Of a stretch of 64,000 nucleotides of DNA, positions 12,400 through 25,285 are shown in pieces. The notes below the pieces were generated by a model. It worked only from the letters and a program-made list of their open reading frames with translations. It was not told the origin of the DNA and made no database searches. The position numbers were made by a program, and so were the translations under genes. Position 1 is the first letter of the stretch, and each line of letters begins with the position of its first letter. The DNA is from Emmonsiellopsis sp. PD_33 (taxonomy: Eukaryota > Ascomycota > Eurotiomycetes > Onygenales > Ajellomycetaceae). The DNA lies in NCBI GenBank assembly GCA_032988165.1, contig JANTQF010000130.1, positions 1 through 64,000 on the forward strand. The letters are read 5' to 3'.

Positions 12400-15300
12400 C
12401 CTAGCTATAATAAACATTCTTTCAGAATCTTCCAGCTGAAATTCAGCAACATATAATTGAGAAGGAATCTACTAGAGTCTTCCTTATTCAGCCTTTCTAC
12501 CATATTTTGAAATATAATCCTCAGTGGAATCTGATGTCCATTGGCCATATCAAATTTTCTATTAGTATTAAAAAGAGTCAGACTGAAGTTATATTCAATG
12601 GCAGGGCAGAGATCAACTACATGATGAAGAGTACTATTTTGAGTCTTAATCTAATCATTCAGAAAGATACTCTCAAGTTGATTCTTAATACTAATAATTA
12701 GCATAATAATATCATTGAAATCTATAAGAATATTCTGATTTATATTAGATCTATATTTATACCTTAAACCTTCTTTATTCTAGAGTGTGATTCTCATAAG
12801 TGCATTCTAGGCTGTTCCTATGAAAATATGACTTGATTAGCATAATAGATAGATAATGTGAGTAGCATCACTATTATAGTTTTTAATCTAAATAATGAGA
12901 TCAATCAGGTGTTCTTCCTTAGTTATTCTTCAGAAGATTATAATGATAGATAGCTGAATGATCTTTATAGTAAGTATTAGTTTTTAAATTAAAAGTGCTG
13001 AGTCTGACTGATCTTTATGATAGTAGTGGTAGATAAAGAGATGAAGTTAGAGTCAGTTATGTTAGTATAATAGATAGTAGGGTAGAAATTCTACTATATA
13101 GAAGTAGTGAGAGAGAATCCAGCTAATCATGATTTTTTAGCTCAGAGTCAATAAATACCTCCAGTCAATCAGAGGCTACTATTTAATTGCCTCAGAAATC
13201 TTTACTATACATTCTCATTATTCTATAATAGTACTTTCAGCTATCCTTGCATGCTATATTTTCTTTCTTATAATATTCTATCTCTGAAATTCATTAAGTT
13301 TATAGCATTCAACTACATGATCTTTCTCTCTATGATTCTACTGAGCCTTCTTCTTGATCTTACCACCTAATTATTATCATACTATACAAGTAAAAAATAG
13401 ATAAGATTCAGTCTCTCAATATGCTAGTGATAGATGAAGGAATACCTAATAGAATAGATCAATGAAGAGAGATTCATTAGAAATAATATCAAAATAATAT
13501 TAAATCTATAAAGAATCTACCTTTACCTTATAATCATCTAATTACATCTTATTTCTCAGATTGCCTGCACAGCTCTCACCTCACATCTAATAGAATAGAA
13601 AGGCTTTAAATTGGATTAATCTTGACACCCTAAGAGTATGAGCTGCTGATCAAAATTCTACTTAGATGGAAGAAAGTGTTAGTATGAAGCTTTAATGATT
13701 GTAAAAAACTAACTGAAGAAATCTCTCTACTGATTAAAATTCATATTATTAAGTATGAAGTATGGTAGACTTCTGAGTTTCCTATTCCTTGAAAATTACT
13801 GCTGATAGTCATAGAAATGCTTTGTAAGTAAGTTGACTCTAATATCTTTAAATATTATTATGATTCATATTAGAATAAATGGTTTCTTATTAAGAAGAAG
13901 GAGTCTGAGAAATACTGAATTATTAATATCTATATGAATATGAATGCTATTATGATTTGAGATGTCTATATCCCTCTTAATGCTGATACTTTTGCAGAAG
14001 ATTTTACTAGATAAATTATTATTAGTATGATAAATTTCTTTTCTAAATACAATTAGATCACTTTACATGAGAATAGCTATGATATGATTGCTTTTCAAAC
14101 CCTGATCAGCCTTCTTTATCAGATAATATTATTATAAGATGCCATAAATTCTATTATTACCTTCTGCTGAGTTATAGCTTACATTCTCTATTTGAATATT
14201 CTCTACTAGGCAGATAATTTCATGGATGATGTTGATGTGAAGAGTCTGTAATCTTAGTATAATAATGAAGAAATCATATTAGAAATTTACTAGTTTATTT
14301 TAAAGTATCTTTAAAATCTGGATTAGATTCTGATCAGCATTGAGCTCTTAAATACATACATCTAGATTGCAAAATCTGAGTTTAGCTGCTCTAACATAAT
14401 TCTTATTGAATATATTATTAATGCTGATAGATATTACTCTGAGGCCACTAAAATTATTAAAATCATTAAATGGCCTGAATCAACTGAGATCTCTAAAGCT
14501 TGTACCTTCATTAGTGTTTATATATATTATTATATTTAAATCTTAAACTTTACTCTCATTTCCAACTCAATCTATTTGCTGTTCAAAAAAAATGCCTTTT
14601 TCATCTAGAGATCTAAGTAGTCAAATGTCATGTTAGTTCTGAAGATAGCACTAATGACTACTTTTACTCTATGCTACATTGATTATTCTGAAGGTGCTAG
14701 AGATATTATGGTCACAACTGATGCTAGCAAGCACAACTAGGGAGAAATACTGAGTTAGTAAGATGTTGGAAATAAAAAGCTTTATTCTTATTAATATAAA
14801 AATAGGATTTAGAGCCCAGTGGAAGTGAAGTATGATATAGGAAAATAAGAATACTAAGATATCCTTAAAATATTAAAGAAATACTAATATTATCTATATG
14901 ATGTTCACTTCATTCTTAAAACTAATATGAAAACTTTGATTGCTTAACTCAACTAAATAGCTACTGATCTTCTTGATGCTCTGATAATTAACTAGCTCAC
15001 CTAAATTTAGATGTTTGATTTTAATGTTTATTATATTTCTAGATGAATTTATAGTACTACTGATGATCTTTCTTAATGATTATCTACTAATAATAAGGTG
15101 CCTGAGGATCAGAATATCAATGAATTCATTGAGATAGAGCTTAATTATATTAGTATGACTTCTATTACTATTTCTAACTTTGATGTTTCTGATAATGTAG
15201 ATAGTGAAAAATCCTGTGTCTTTTTATCATTCTATTTTAACTGTAGTAAATTGATAGTTAGATATCTTACTACTTTGAAGTGACCTGATGATATCTCTTG

Positions 15301-16560
15301 CAAGGTTTTCCTAAAATAGTGTAAGTATATACTGAACTATGTGGTGCATGAGCAGCATTTATTTTACTAGTTAAATAAAGAGATTTTGCTAAGATGCATG
15401 GTAGATGATCTAAATGAATAGAAGAAGATTATTACTTAAATACATAATGAATCTAGTTATAAAAGCTGTAAGATAATTAATTATAAGGTCTCTTAGTAAT
15501 ATTAGTGGGAAGGCCTATTTACTGAGGTCAAGGCATATTACAAGAAATATTATGAGTATTAGTTTTAGAAAAGTAACTACCTTAAGGAATTACTATACCT
15601 AACTCACTACAACTATCTATAGGATAAGTAGTGTATTGATGTTGTCAAGTTTTCAAAGAACCAGGAGAAATTGTGTGTGATTATTACTTGAAATGACCTT
15701 ACTAGCTGGGTTAAAGGCCAGCCCCTTACTCATACTAAAGTAGAACATGTAGCCCAGTTCATTTATGAAAATATCATATACTAATATAGTTGTTTCTGAA
15801 AAATAATATATGATAGTGAGCTGAAAAATTAGAAGTAAATCAGAATTCTCACTGTTAAGTATTATATTAAGTAGATAATGATTTTACTGTACAATGTGAA
15901 AGTAAATGACATGATTAAATGTAACTACTATCCTATTTCAGATGTGCTAATAAAGCTTATTATAGATAAGAGAAATTAAGTTAATCATTTTTACTCAGCA
16001 CTGTAGACAGATTATATCTCTATTTAATAATCAACAGGTAAGACACTATTCTATCTATAATATGATTATAATACTATTCTCTCTGTTAAGTTTGAAGTTC
16101 TAATATGATAAATACTTTCATAGCACACAGTTTGCTTTTATGCTGACTTGATATACATATAAATTCAACAGTTAGAGAGATGAGATGAGAACTTAAAGGA
16201 GGCAGTCTTTCACCTGCAGTGTGTATAAGAGAAAAATCAGGATCTATTTGATGAAATTAAGTAGTTAGTGTGTGATCTGATTCAGGTAGGAGATCTTATC
16301 CTTCTATATGATACTAAAATAAAGATGTTTTATTCTATTAAACTTAACTTCTAATAATTGGGTTTATATTATATATAAAAAGTGAATCATAAGAAAGATA
16401 CTTACTATTTTGAAGAACTAAATGACACATCATTCTATAATATCACTATAGATAACTAGATAAAGAAATTTTATCTTTATAATGATTAAATACCAGTGAT
16501 ATTAGATAATATAGATCTAGTAAAGAATAGTGATGAGAAGAAAGAAGATGTAAGTAAGAG
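12400..16560 (+). pseudogene. Gypsy pol relic (protease, RT, RNase H, integrase)
   Basis: A retropepsin-like segment reads NGRAEINYM near 12,600. The reverse transcriptase region is badly broken (about 13,350-14,600). RNase H is clear at about 14,711-15,070: TTDASKHN, then KLYSY and later YYLYDVHFILKTNMKTL, ending near IYSTTDDLS. The integrase region follows (about 15,320-16,300) with a WVKGQPLTHTKVEHVAQF-type core around 15,710-15,770 and a C-terminal region with LILLYDTKI near 16,300. Domain order places this in Ty3/Gypsy. Not functional. Confidence 0.72.
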
Positions 16561-16699
16561 AGAGAATGCTTTATAATCTCTAATTCCTTATAATAAAAGT
16601 TTTATGATTATTATCTGATTACTATGTTTATTTCTGACTATTACATTTATTTCCTTATTCTATTCATTCTTTCTTTATTTCCTTTATTTAGCTGTATCT

Positions 16700-19600
16700 A
16701 CTTGTCAGTTTATTTCCTTTATTAGTTGTCTCTTTATAATTTAAATGCTAATATGAGTAGCATATCAGAATCTGAATATATCTTCATATTCCTTTATAAT
16801 TTTCTTTGTTTTTTTTATTTTATAGTAGTATGCCTATCTTATTCTCTTATTTTGTTAGCCATAGCTATCTTTTACATCTTACATTTAAAAAACTATAAAA
16901 GCATACTCTACCTTATATTTTTCTCAGCTTTTCTCTCATCATCATCATAGATATCTCAGCCTTGCCTTCAAACTAACTTATATAACATATAATAATATTA
17001 TATCTACAATTTCATTCACTATCTTTCTATAAAATGTTGAACTGCTGAAATCTGTGTACTCTGGCTCTGAAGCCTACTAATTTCCTTGTCTTGATTGAAT
17101 ATGAGAAGAGAAGGCTGTCAATCACTAAGAAGATTTAAAAGTATATTAATACTCTTAATAAGTATGCAGCTCCATATTACTAGGTTCAGTATGAGATTGC
17201 TGATCTAATCATGAGCAGGCATGAAGATAGGAAGGAGAAGGTAACTATATATTTCAAATAGATAAAGGAGGATAGAGTCTAATAGGCAGTAATATCTAAA
17301 GCTGACTTCTACTATTAGATAGTAGAGATCTATTGTGTGGTAGAGACTGTTAAGATTCATTAAAACTGTGTCTGAAAGAGGTATAAAACTTGTGTAGAGT
17401 ACTGAGGAAAAAATTTTACCAATAAATTTTAACTAATACTAAAGAAGGAGAAATAATACTAATATATAATAATTCTTATGAGAAATTATGACTATTCATC
17501 TGCAGTGAGAAGAATCAATCAAGTAATATAAATTCAACTATATAAAAATTCTAAGAGAGATATAAAGCTTCATAAGAAACTTATACTTTCTGATTTTAAG
17601 ATAGCCTCCAGGCCAGATTTTATTAGTTCTGAATTAAATATAGAAGTTATTTATATTACTAGACTTTATATTAGTTCTGATGAAATTCTTACTGTAGAAG
17701 CTCTATTATTTCTCTCTATATCTATTAATTCTTACTTACTAATTTTCTTATCTTTATCCTCTTGAAATCTTCAGCATCAGCCTTCTCTAGCTTCACCATG
17801 TAATTTCTATATGACTAGCTAAATACCTCTACCTTCTCCTCATCCTTCTCAGAATAATCACTATTATTCTAGATTAATTCCCATGTCTTCTTCTGCTTTC
17901 TCACCTGATACTTCTTGAAATCCTAACTCTATTTTATTTACTTCTTATTTATAATATGTCTCTAGCTAATTAGTTTCATTAATAACTATCTCTCTATTTA
18001 ATGTTAGTCTCTCCTGTTTCACCAGCCTTTCATCAGAAGAGATGGCAGAGCTTGAGAATCAAGATACTAACAAGAAGAATCCTAATGTTACTAAAGCTAT
18101 TAAAAAGCATTAAGAGACTAGTTATTGTAGATGTATGTATCATTAGAATATCAAGTCTATCTTGAAAGCTCAGCTTAATGATATAAAGAAGCTAAATGAT
18201 AGCCAGCTTATCAAGCTTTTAAATTAATTTGTAAAGTTATTATCCTCTTTTTCTTTATACTACTATTATGCTGTTAATTTTAAGAGGAAAATTGATTTAT
18301 TAACTTAGAGTTTAGACTAGATAGCTTTAACATCCAGGCTTAAAACTATTATTAATAGCTGCAGAAATCTTAGTCAAATCTATACTATTAATAGTACTTT
18401 TCATTATTTTCACAAAGAGTACTATCCTGCCCATCTAGAGGATCTTCTTTAAATATATTATATGAAGTATGCTATCTTCCCTTCTATTACTCTATCAAAC
18501 TAGGCAAGCATGTTGAAGAATCTCAGCCTGGAAAGCATAAATATAGATCTTACACTAAATGATTAAGATGTAGATGACTCTTTATTTTTTCTAATTTTCT
18601 TCTAGCTCTAAATGGAGATAACTATAGAAAATGTGCTCACTATATATAATACACTTGAAAAGATAATAGTATATGAATAAGATATGTACTTATTTCATTA
18701 GTAAAAGAATTAGAAGTTATTAGGGTAGCTCTGCATGATACTTCATAGAATTATTTAGTAGATAATTCATTAGAACTCAGTTTATTATGCTTAATATATT
18801 ATTTTTCATCTGAATCATCAGATAAGACTCATCTTCTACCCTTATTATGCTAAGTTCATTAGAAAGGGAGATAGCATGTTTTTCTAGTATATTAATGTCA
18901 ACATTTAACATCTCACTAAGGAGAGCTATAGTGCAAATATAATTTAAAAGTCTGTCAGCATAATAAATAAGGATCATGCAAACTATATAACTGTAATCTC
19001 TAGTATGTATCACTATATCTTTAAGTGGAATTACTGACTTCATAGAAAGAGGTTTCTGAATGATGAAATTATTCAGAATATCTCTCTATAAATACTTACT
19101 AATTAAAATTTATGAGATTTTAAGATCAGCTGAAAGACTATTTCTTATAAGTAAGAAAATATATAAATTACCATGCTATATATTCCCCATAAGAGCACAG
19201 ATCTGACTATAATTAAGTGGAGAATAATACTTTTATAATTTATTAGAATTTAGAAAGATGATAAGTCTTTAGAAGTTCTAGAGAATAATATATGAAAATA
19301 GCTCTTGCAGGCAAATTAAGACCTCATATATGAATCTTTAACACTCTCTAGCCTATCTATTTTGTATAGTAGCATTCCTTATTACTTTCTTACTATTATA
19401 ATTATTATAAGTCTTAATGCACTTTCTGAAGCTTTAGTTAAATATTAATGATGAGATGATTCTCTGATCTAAAGAGAGTAATAGATTCTTTTTAATCTGA
19501 TTCTTAATCAATCAGCTAAGAATTACATTTTAACCTGGCATAAAAAAGCTGTGAGGGCTGCAGTTCATATCTTTATAACTATAATAAATACTGAGAAATA

Positions 19601-20160
19601 GCTGTTTAGTCAGTAAAGTTTCTTTTACTATTACTATAATAACATTCTTCTTGATTCTATCATTAGTGACTGTGTAGCTGCAGAAGAAGACACCATTGAG
19701 ATCTCAGTTTATAATTATAAGAAAATAGATATTAGCTAGCTGATTCAGTTAATTATGATTTTCTATTTTAAGGCTGAGAAATATTTTGATTAATCAGAGT
19801 CTACTATTCTACTATAATTATTATTCTTATTATTATTAATATATATTTATTTTTCTTGCTACATTACTCAGCTTACTTTCTTTATACTATATTTTCCTTA
19901 TATCTTCCTTATTTTTTTTATTTTCTATATTTAGTATTTATCTTTCTTATAAGATTTACTTTTCTTTCTATACTTACTTATTTATATATATCTCATCCTG
20001 TGCCTTCTACTGCTGATTTTACCTATCATATTTTCTTTCTCTTTACTCTTTATTTTTTCCCTGTATCTCTTTCATCTTTATCTTCCACACCACTCACCTC
20101 AATCTTCATTCACCACTTGTTGCTGACTACCCTACTTTTTCTTATAGTAGGATTATGAAT
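16700..20160 (+). pseudogene. Extra coding-like region between pol and 3' LTR (unrecognised)
   Basis: Plus-strand readings continue past pol. One stretch at about 17,030-17,420 reads TLALKPTNFLVLIEYEKRRL and continues as a basic helical protein. Another, about 18,040-19,090, can be followed for roughly 330 codons with stops almost only at former Gln codons (ELENQDTNKKNPNVTKAI near 18,050). A hydrophobic Phe/Tyr/Leu-rich stretch lies at 19,856-20,158. I do not recognise a family. It could be a third ORF of the element or DNA from an element inserted inside it. Confidence 0.4.
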
Positions 20161-20716
20161 TTTATCATATATAAGATTATTAGTATAAAGTCATACACTT
20201 ATAGATTACTCTACTTATATAGAGTATATTCTTTCTTCATTACTAATCTACTCATTCATTTCTCTAAACCTTACTTTTATCTAGTAATTTACATACTCTA
20301 GAGCTATACTTTATTCTCCTCTCATTTAGAAACCTCTCATCAATCCTATTTCAGCTTTATCTCTATCTCTAGTCATAAGGGCTACTATCTCATAATTTTA
20401 TAGTTCAAGCTGTTGATGAACTATTCTACTTAGACCTCTATCTAAAAATACTAGCTATATTTACTATAGCCCTAGAAGAGCTTTATTATTACTAACTTAT
20501 TCATCTATCTCTAGCCTTATCTCTTTATTCTACTATCTCAGTATAGTTACTTTCTTGTAAATAGATGATCCAACATAGTATTACTATTTACTAGCTAACT
20601 TTAGGACTATATAGTCAGATTGATTTTAAAATAATATATTCAGAGTTATTACTCTTACTGCAATGCTGAGTCATTCTTCTATTTACTAGATTAATAAATT
20701 AGAAGGAGAGGAGATA

Positions 20717-21033
20717 TGTAGTGGGGATCTACTATTAGATTAGATTAATTTTTTATTGAGACTTTCACTACTAAGTGTGTTATAAAGATAGATATTTTTC
20801 TTTTATAGTAAGACTTCATCTATTTGTTTGTGGATTTCTCATACATGTATATGCTTCTTTAAGATAGATTTTTTATTTCTTTTGTGTGTTATCTTATTAT
20901 TTTATTACTATATTATTTTGTACTATAGATTACCAATACATTCCTCTACTTTGATATTAATATCAATTCTTTTCTTGTGTTTGCTGCTGCCCTGTTTAGT
21001 GCTGCCTGACACACACACTTCATCCCTACTTTA
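20717..21033 (+). repeat. 3' LTR of the Gypsy element
   Basis: 317 bp, same length as the 5' LTR. Begins TGTAGTGGGG after a purine tract, and the target duplication ACTAG follows at 21,033-21,037, sharing the terminal A. Confidence 0.88.
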
Positions 21034-21037
21034 CTAG

Positions 21038-21395
21038 GTCATAACCTGTAGGAAGATTGAAGACTCTCAAATTGATCTTAGAGGTGAAAATCTATCTATT
21101 TTATAATCATATGATATGCTAAGCTAGATTGAGAATGAAGGCCTATAGCTAACATTTCTCACATATTAATTTCCATTTTATTAGTTATAAATAAATATAA
21201 TAGTTAGAGCTTAAATATATAGTCCCCTCCTTCCTTTTACTGTTCTTCAGCTCTCATTAGCCTCTACTTCCCCTTTCCTGGCTAACCTCCTCTATGGAAT
21301 TCATTGCCAAGCACTAAGACAGCACCCATGCTATGCTCTTTGACTCTTTTTAGGGTAGAGGGGTTGTTTGAGGGGTAAAATTCCAGTATAATACA
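21038..21395. other. Left border zone of the gene island
   Basis: AT-rich sequence that gradually becomes balanced. The first CpG of the window appears at about 21,396 (CAGCGCATC). No gene recognised. Confidence 0.6.
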
Positions 21396-22335
21396 GCGCA
21401 TCATCACTATAAATAAATCATTAACAAGGACTATCCAAGTACAGTATTATCCAATGTCTATCAACAGTCTATTGGTAAACATGGTGTCAACAGAAACGCT
21501 GATCTGCCCCGTATGGTTACACATGCACGACTGGAATATGCAGTGCCCAGCTAGCCAGTGTGGCGCATCACCTGGAGTGACCTTATTCACACAGCTACCA
21601 TGGTACATGTATGTACAACAGTTTACTGCTTCTGCGCGTAGTTGCAAGGCTCAGGGAGGTTGGTAAGCTGGAGATTGCTTGCAACCATGGGGGTAACTTT
21701 CCGGGATAACTTTAACCCTCTTCGGCCTCACGGACTAGCAATTCCCGGGCAAAGCAGTATTGTGAAAGGGCATATGTGCAAGGTCCGTCCATGGATAGTC
21801 CTAGGCTAAGAGTTTGTTATGGTCCGAATCTATTGGGCCAATGAGAGCAGCCCCTATTTTAGTTTGGGCAGTAAACTTCCCCCCTTTTTCTCTGCGACGA
21901 GACGGTGGAATAATATTTTCATTTTCCGCCCCCTTTTTTAAGCCGGGCTGTAAGGTTGAGAGAACTAGAAAGGGGAAAGAAACATCGAATGGTTCATCGT
22001 TTCATCAGGATGAATCCTGTCGTACTGGAGACATTAGAGGATCTTGTTGTTCGTATAATGTTATGCTCTAGTTGGACGAGGAGGCAAATGGAATAAAAGC
22101 TACGATAACTGGTTCCGCATTATATCCATGATAGGTCAGACGGTATGTGAGGAGAGGTTATATACAACAAATGCCAGTCAACCAGCCCTCACTTCTGGCA
22201 CATATACATCGCTCAACGTCTTCGTTTAGAGAAAGATATACGTTGAATCCTCCAATAGTAAGAAATTAAACGAGCAGTTCTGGAAGAAACGAGCATTCCG
22301 CGTTTGAATACCTAGGTCTGTCTCCTCCCGCCCGA
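21396..22335. other. Normal-composition flank without a recognised gene
   Basis: Balanced base composition with CpG present. Short frames exist on both strands (for example 21,454-21,666 plus and 21,814-22,071 plus), but they overlap, lack family motifs and probably do not code. It serves as the 3' flank of the lectin-like relic. Confidence 0.5.
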
Positions 22336-24017
22336 TTAGTTCCCTGATAGCCACGGAATCGGAGGCATGTCCCCTCGCCGCCAACCCAAATCAAGAGACC
22401 AAGTCATTTCGATTATTTCATCATCCACCACATAGTATAACCGAGAGGATGTCGTATTCACTGGTACAGCAGCGATCGGTCCAAAGGGAGTACTCGACTC
22501 CGGAAGCTGGGCCTCATCTTGCTCACGAATTGAGTACGTCCCGTTGTCATGAATTATTTGTTTCACTTGCGTGCCTTCCAAATATAGAATTCGGAGAGAT
22601 TCTGGTCTCCCAAACGGAGTTACTGCCATCGAACTAGGAAGTGTTGAGAAGGTATATTTCGACGTCGACACTATTAGGGTCATCAGCGTCTTTACTCAAG
22701 CGGCCCCAAAAAGTTCAATCGTGTAAGTTGAAGACATACCTCCAGCCCACGATCCGTCGGAAACAAAGTTTTTGAAAGCGCCCTCTAAATATCCCTGCTG
22801 ATTAATCCAGTATAGCTGATAGTCAAAACCGTTGGAAATAGCTGCCATGGGGGAGGAGGCGTAGGTACGTAAATCATGAATGACTGGAGGCTGACGGCGC
22901 AAAGGCACAAGAACCCGAGAAACAATCCCGGTGTCATTTGAAATGAATAGGTAACTAACCTCGCCTGAGCGGTCGCTGATGGCAGCAAATCTCAAACGTG
23001 AAGGCAGGGGCGCTAAATCATATGCCTTGCTTGTTGAGCGGATAATGTCCGTTAGGTTGTAAGTGAACTGTACCCAGGCCGAACTTAGCATGTTTTCTTC
23101 ATTGACGTAATAGATGTTCAGAAGCTGTGTCCTTATCAGCTTTGGTTTACGATATTGAAATAATTTGGAAATTGGGAGCGGCTGACCCATGCAAAGGACG
23201 CGTCGACCCATTGGCATCCTAGAGCGAGGGGAGTATTCATTTTCCGTCCCCATGTGATCGTCATATTATATTCGGGACCATGCCACGCAGTGCAATTATA
23301 ATCGCATCTGTAAATGCGAAGATCGTTTTTGTAATCCTGGTACCCCACGAAGGTGTTGCCATTGCATTCAACGGCGGCAATTGAGCGCTGCTCCGGAGGT
23401 TTGGCGATTGAAATGGGGTCCTGCGCCTATTTAACCCAGATTTCAGAATACGACATTCCATGACATTCGTGCTTTAGGCTTTTTCCCCCAACTCACTGGC
23501 GATCGAGGCGGTTGTGGAGAGACCTTCCGCCGCTTGCTCATTAATAAGCCTCCCACGCTGCCGCCTATGACGGCTGCTATGATAATAATCACCAGCAATA
23601 GAATAATGACGAGTCCTCGCCGCCGTGGGTGGAAGCATACCCTCTTCGGCATATTCTTTTCAAATGTATGTTCGTAATCCCCATCGGGGGCGATTGGCGG
23701 CCCAGCCGCCCCATGATAGTTTTTATCATCCGGAGGTACCACTTCTGGATAGTCATCCCGTTCACGTCGGAGTTCAGGGCATTCTCTTGAGGGATATGGA
23801 TCTGTTGCTTCAGGCAGAGGACTTGGTATTTTTTCTGCAGGCTATTGCCCCAACATATGTTAGCATCCACTTTGCAACGGTTTAATAGGAGCCGGAGAGA
23901 GTTCAAACATGCTGTAATCTCCAGGTGGCTTTCCCCTTCCACTATGATGCTAGCCTCTCCTGGTTCATTCCCACCCACTTCAACCTCTGCTTCCTGGACT
24001 TCGTTTTTGATTGCCAT
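22336..24017 (-). pseudogene. Lectin-like type II membrane protein, frameshifted paralogue
   Basis: Same exon plan as its neighbour at 25,286-26,906: exons about 24,017-23,975, 23,834-23,497, 23,420-22,740 and 22,670-22,336. It has a cytosolic acidic/Pro-rich N-terminus (DDYPEVVPPDD, then APDGDYEHTF), a basic stop RRR and one membrane helix (VIILLLVIIIIAAVIGG), followed by a beta-propeller-like lectin region with YWINQQGYLEGAF, FGPIAAVPV and YYVVDDEIIEM. Within the third exon the frame that aligns before about 23,220 (WGRKMNTPLAL) differs from the one after about 23,180 (LPISKLFQYRK), and the exon lengths sum to 2 modulo 3. Either a one-base indel, a sequencing error or an unrecognised intron explains this. 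The exon 1 donor is uncertain. Resembles the fungal fucose-specific lectin fold; ligand unknown. Confidence 0.6.
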
Positions 24018-25285
24018 TGACCTTCGCCGCAGTGCTCTAAGACTCCATCATTGAGTCAAAGAGAATCCCTAAAGCAGAAACATGCGGTATCCTGACTACA
24101 ATTAATGGGCGCGCCATCAGATCGATTTCCGAGGGAAACATGTAGCGTGGCCCCGGAGGGGTACACATTGTAAATAGGGAAGCCGATCTGCCATTGTTAC
24201 ACAAGAGCGGATGAAGTATTCAATGCAAGCCAGCGTGGCGCTTCACTCTGTGTGCTTTGATCATCACCGTGCATGGCCCTTCTTTGGGTACCAGAGTTGC
24301 TGTTCATAAGCCAGTAGGAAAACACCGAACCGCGAACGGTCCTGATCAAGTAGCGGTCTGTTCCCAACCCATATTCTGAGGGAGATATGGGATAGCGTCA
24401 AGTAACTCCATACGGAGTACCCTGGATGAAAAATAATTGTAGTTCAGTGTAGTGGGACCATATGCTCAGACTCGCCGAGTGCAGGGAGGTCTGCTACCCG
24501 CGAGGGCGGCCCGACTGCAGCATCGGTCTCTTTCGCTGCACGGCGATATTTCTGGGATGTCTAAAAATAAGGAATTCAAGTTCGCATCCAATCTCTTCCT
24601 TTTGCAACGCTCGGACCCGTTGCTGACCTCCCGACCGTCAAGTCGTGCCGCCCGCATCGTACCACATCCTTGCGTCAGTCATACCAAACCCAACAACTGT
24701 CAAGGTACGTATGCCAGGTGAATTAATGGCCTATGATCAGGTCTTTGACTTCGTTGCTTTGGGTGGGCAGAAGAGTTGCAAAACTTCCGGCGTCCGAGAT
24801 GAGCAACCCACCAATGCCGAGACTAGTTAAATAACCAACTACTAGTTAGTACCGATGTTTTCAGCACATTCCCCCCCCCCCCCCCAACAACAAGCAGAAC
24901 TTGAAATAAAGCAGTTTACCTTCACTCCAGGGATATCGTCAGGGGAAGAATCATTTCTCGAAGCTCCAAGATAACCGCCCAACATATGTAGGATGAACTG
25001 CTGACAACAGTCAAGGAAGCTAACATGGAGTTGCTTAGTAAAAAGTTCGAATTTAATAGGGGTCTGAGATATCTATCGTCTCAGGTAATAAGTTAACACC
25101 ATTGGAGGCAGTCAGTTTTTTCTTTACATCCATCATAGGTCCTATTCTCTGCTATCAAGCTCGCTTGAAGAACGATGGATTTACGGAGTATGGCTTGTCA
25201 AATAACAAGAAAACAATTTCCAATCCCTGAAAAAAAATAGATATAGACAATATGCATCTAAATTCATAACAGTGCTTCTGAGTCA
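24018..25285. other. Intergenic region with a 15-C run
   Basis: No convincing gene. Short plus frames at 24,452-24,830 lack recognisable motifs. A homopolymer of 15 C lies at 24,871-24,885. The left part should contain the promoter of the frameshifted lectin-like gene. Confidence 0.5.

Larger units (their letters stand above)
9676..21033 (+). mobile_element. Complete but heavily mutated Gypsy-type LTR retrotransposon, about 11.4 kb
   Basis: Two 317-bp direct repeats (9,676-9,992 and 20,717-21,033) flank an internal region of about 10.7 kb. ACTAG precedes the left copy (9,671-9,675) and follows the right one (21,033-21,037), a 4-5 bp target duplication. A purine tract GAAGGAGAGGAGATA (about 20,702-20,716) lies directly before the right LTR. 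The plus strand encodes gag, protease, reverse transcriptase/RNase H and integrase in Gypsy order, all broken by stops. CpG is absent throughout. About 4.1 kb of further coding-like sequence lies between integrase and the 3' LTR, which makes the element unusually long for a fungal Gypsy element. Confidence 0.85.

Noticed and set aside
1..21395. AT-rich blocks might be mitochondrial DNA in which TGA encodes Trp
   Set aside because: TAG also occurs at Gln positions, CpG is missing, and the contents are nuclear-type transposons (hAT, Gypsy, Copia) with no mitochondrial genes.
21447..21666. Two overlapping short frames on opposite strands at the island border
   Set aside because: They cover each other, have no recognisable domain, and no splice signals extend them.
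24871..24885. Homopolymer C runs (also 30,834 and 45,551) as functional elements
   Set aside because: Such runs are common in fungal introns and spacers; no further structure supports a function.
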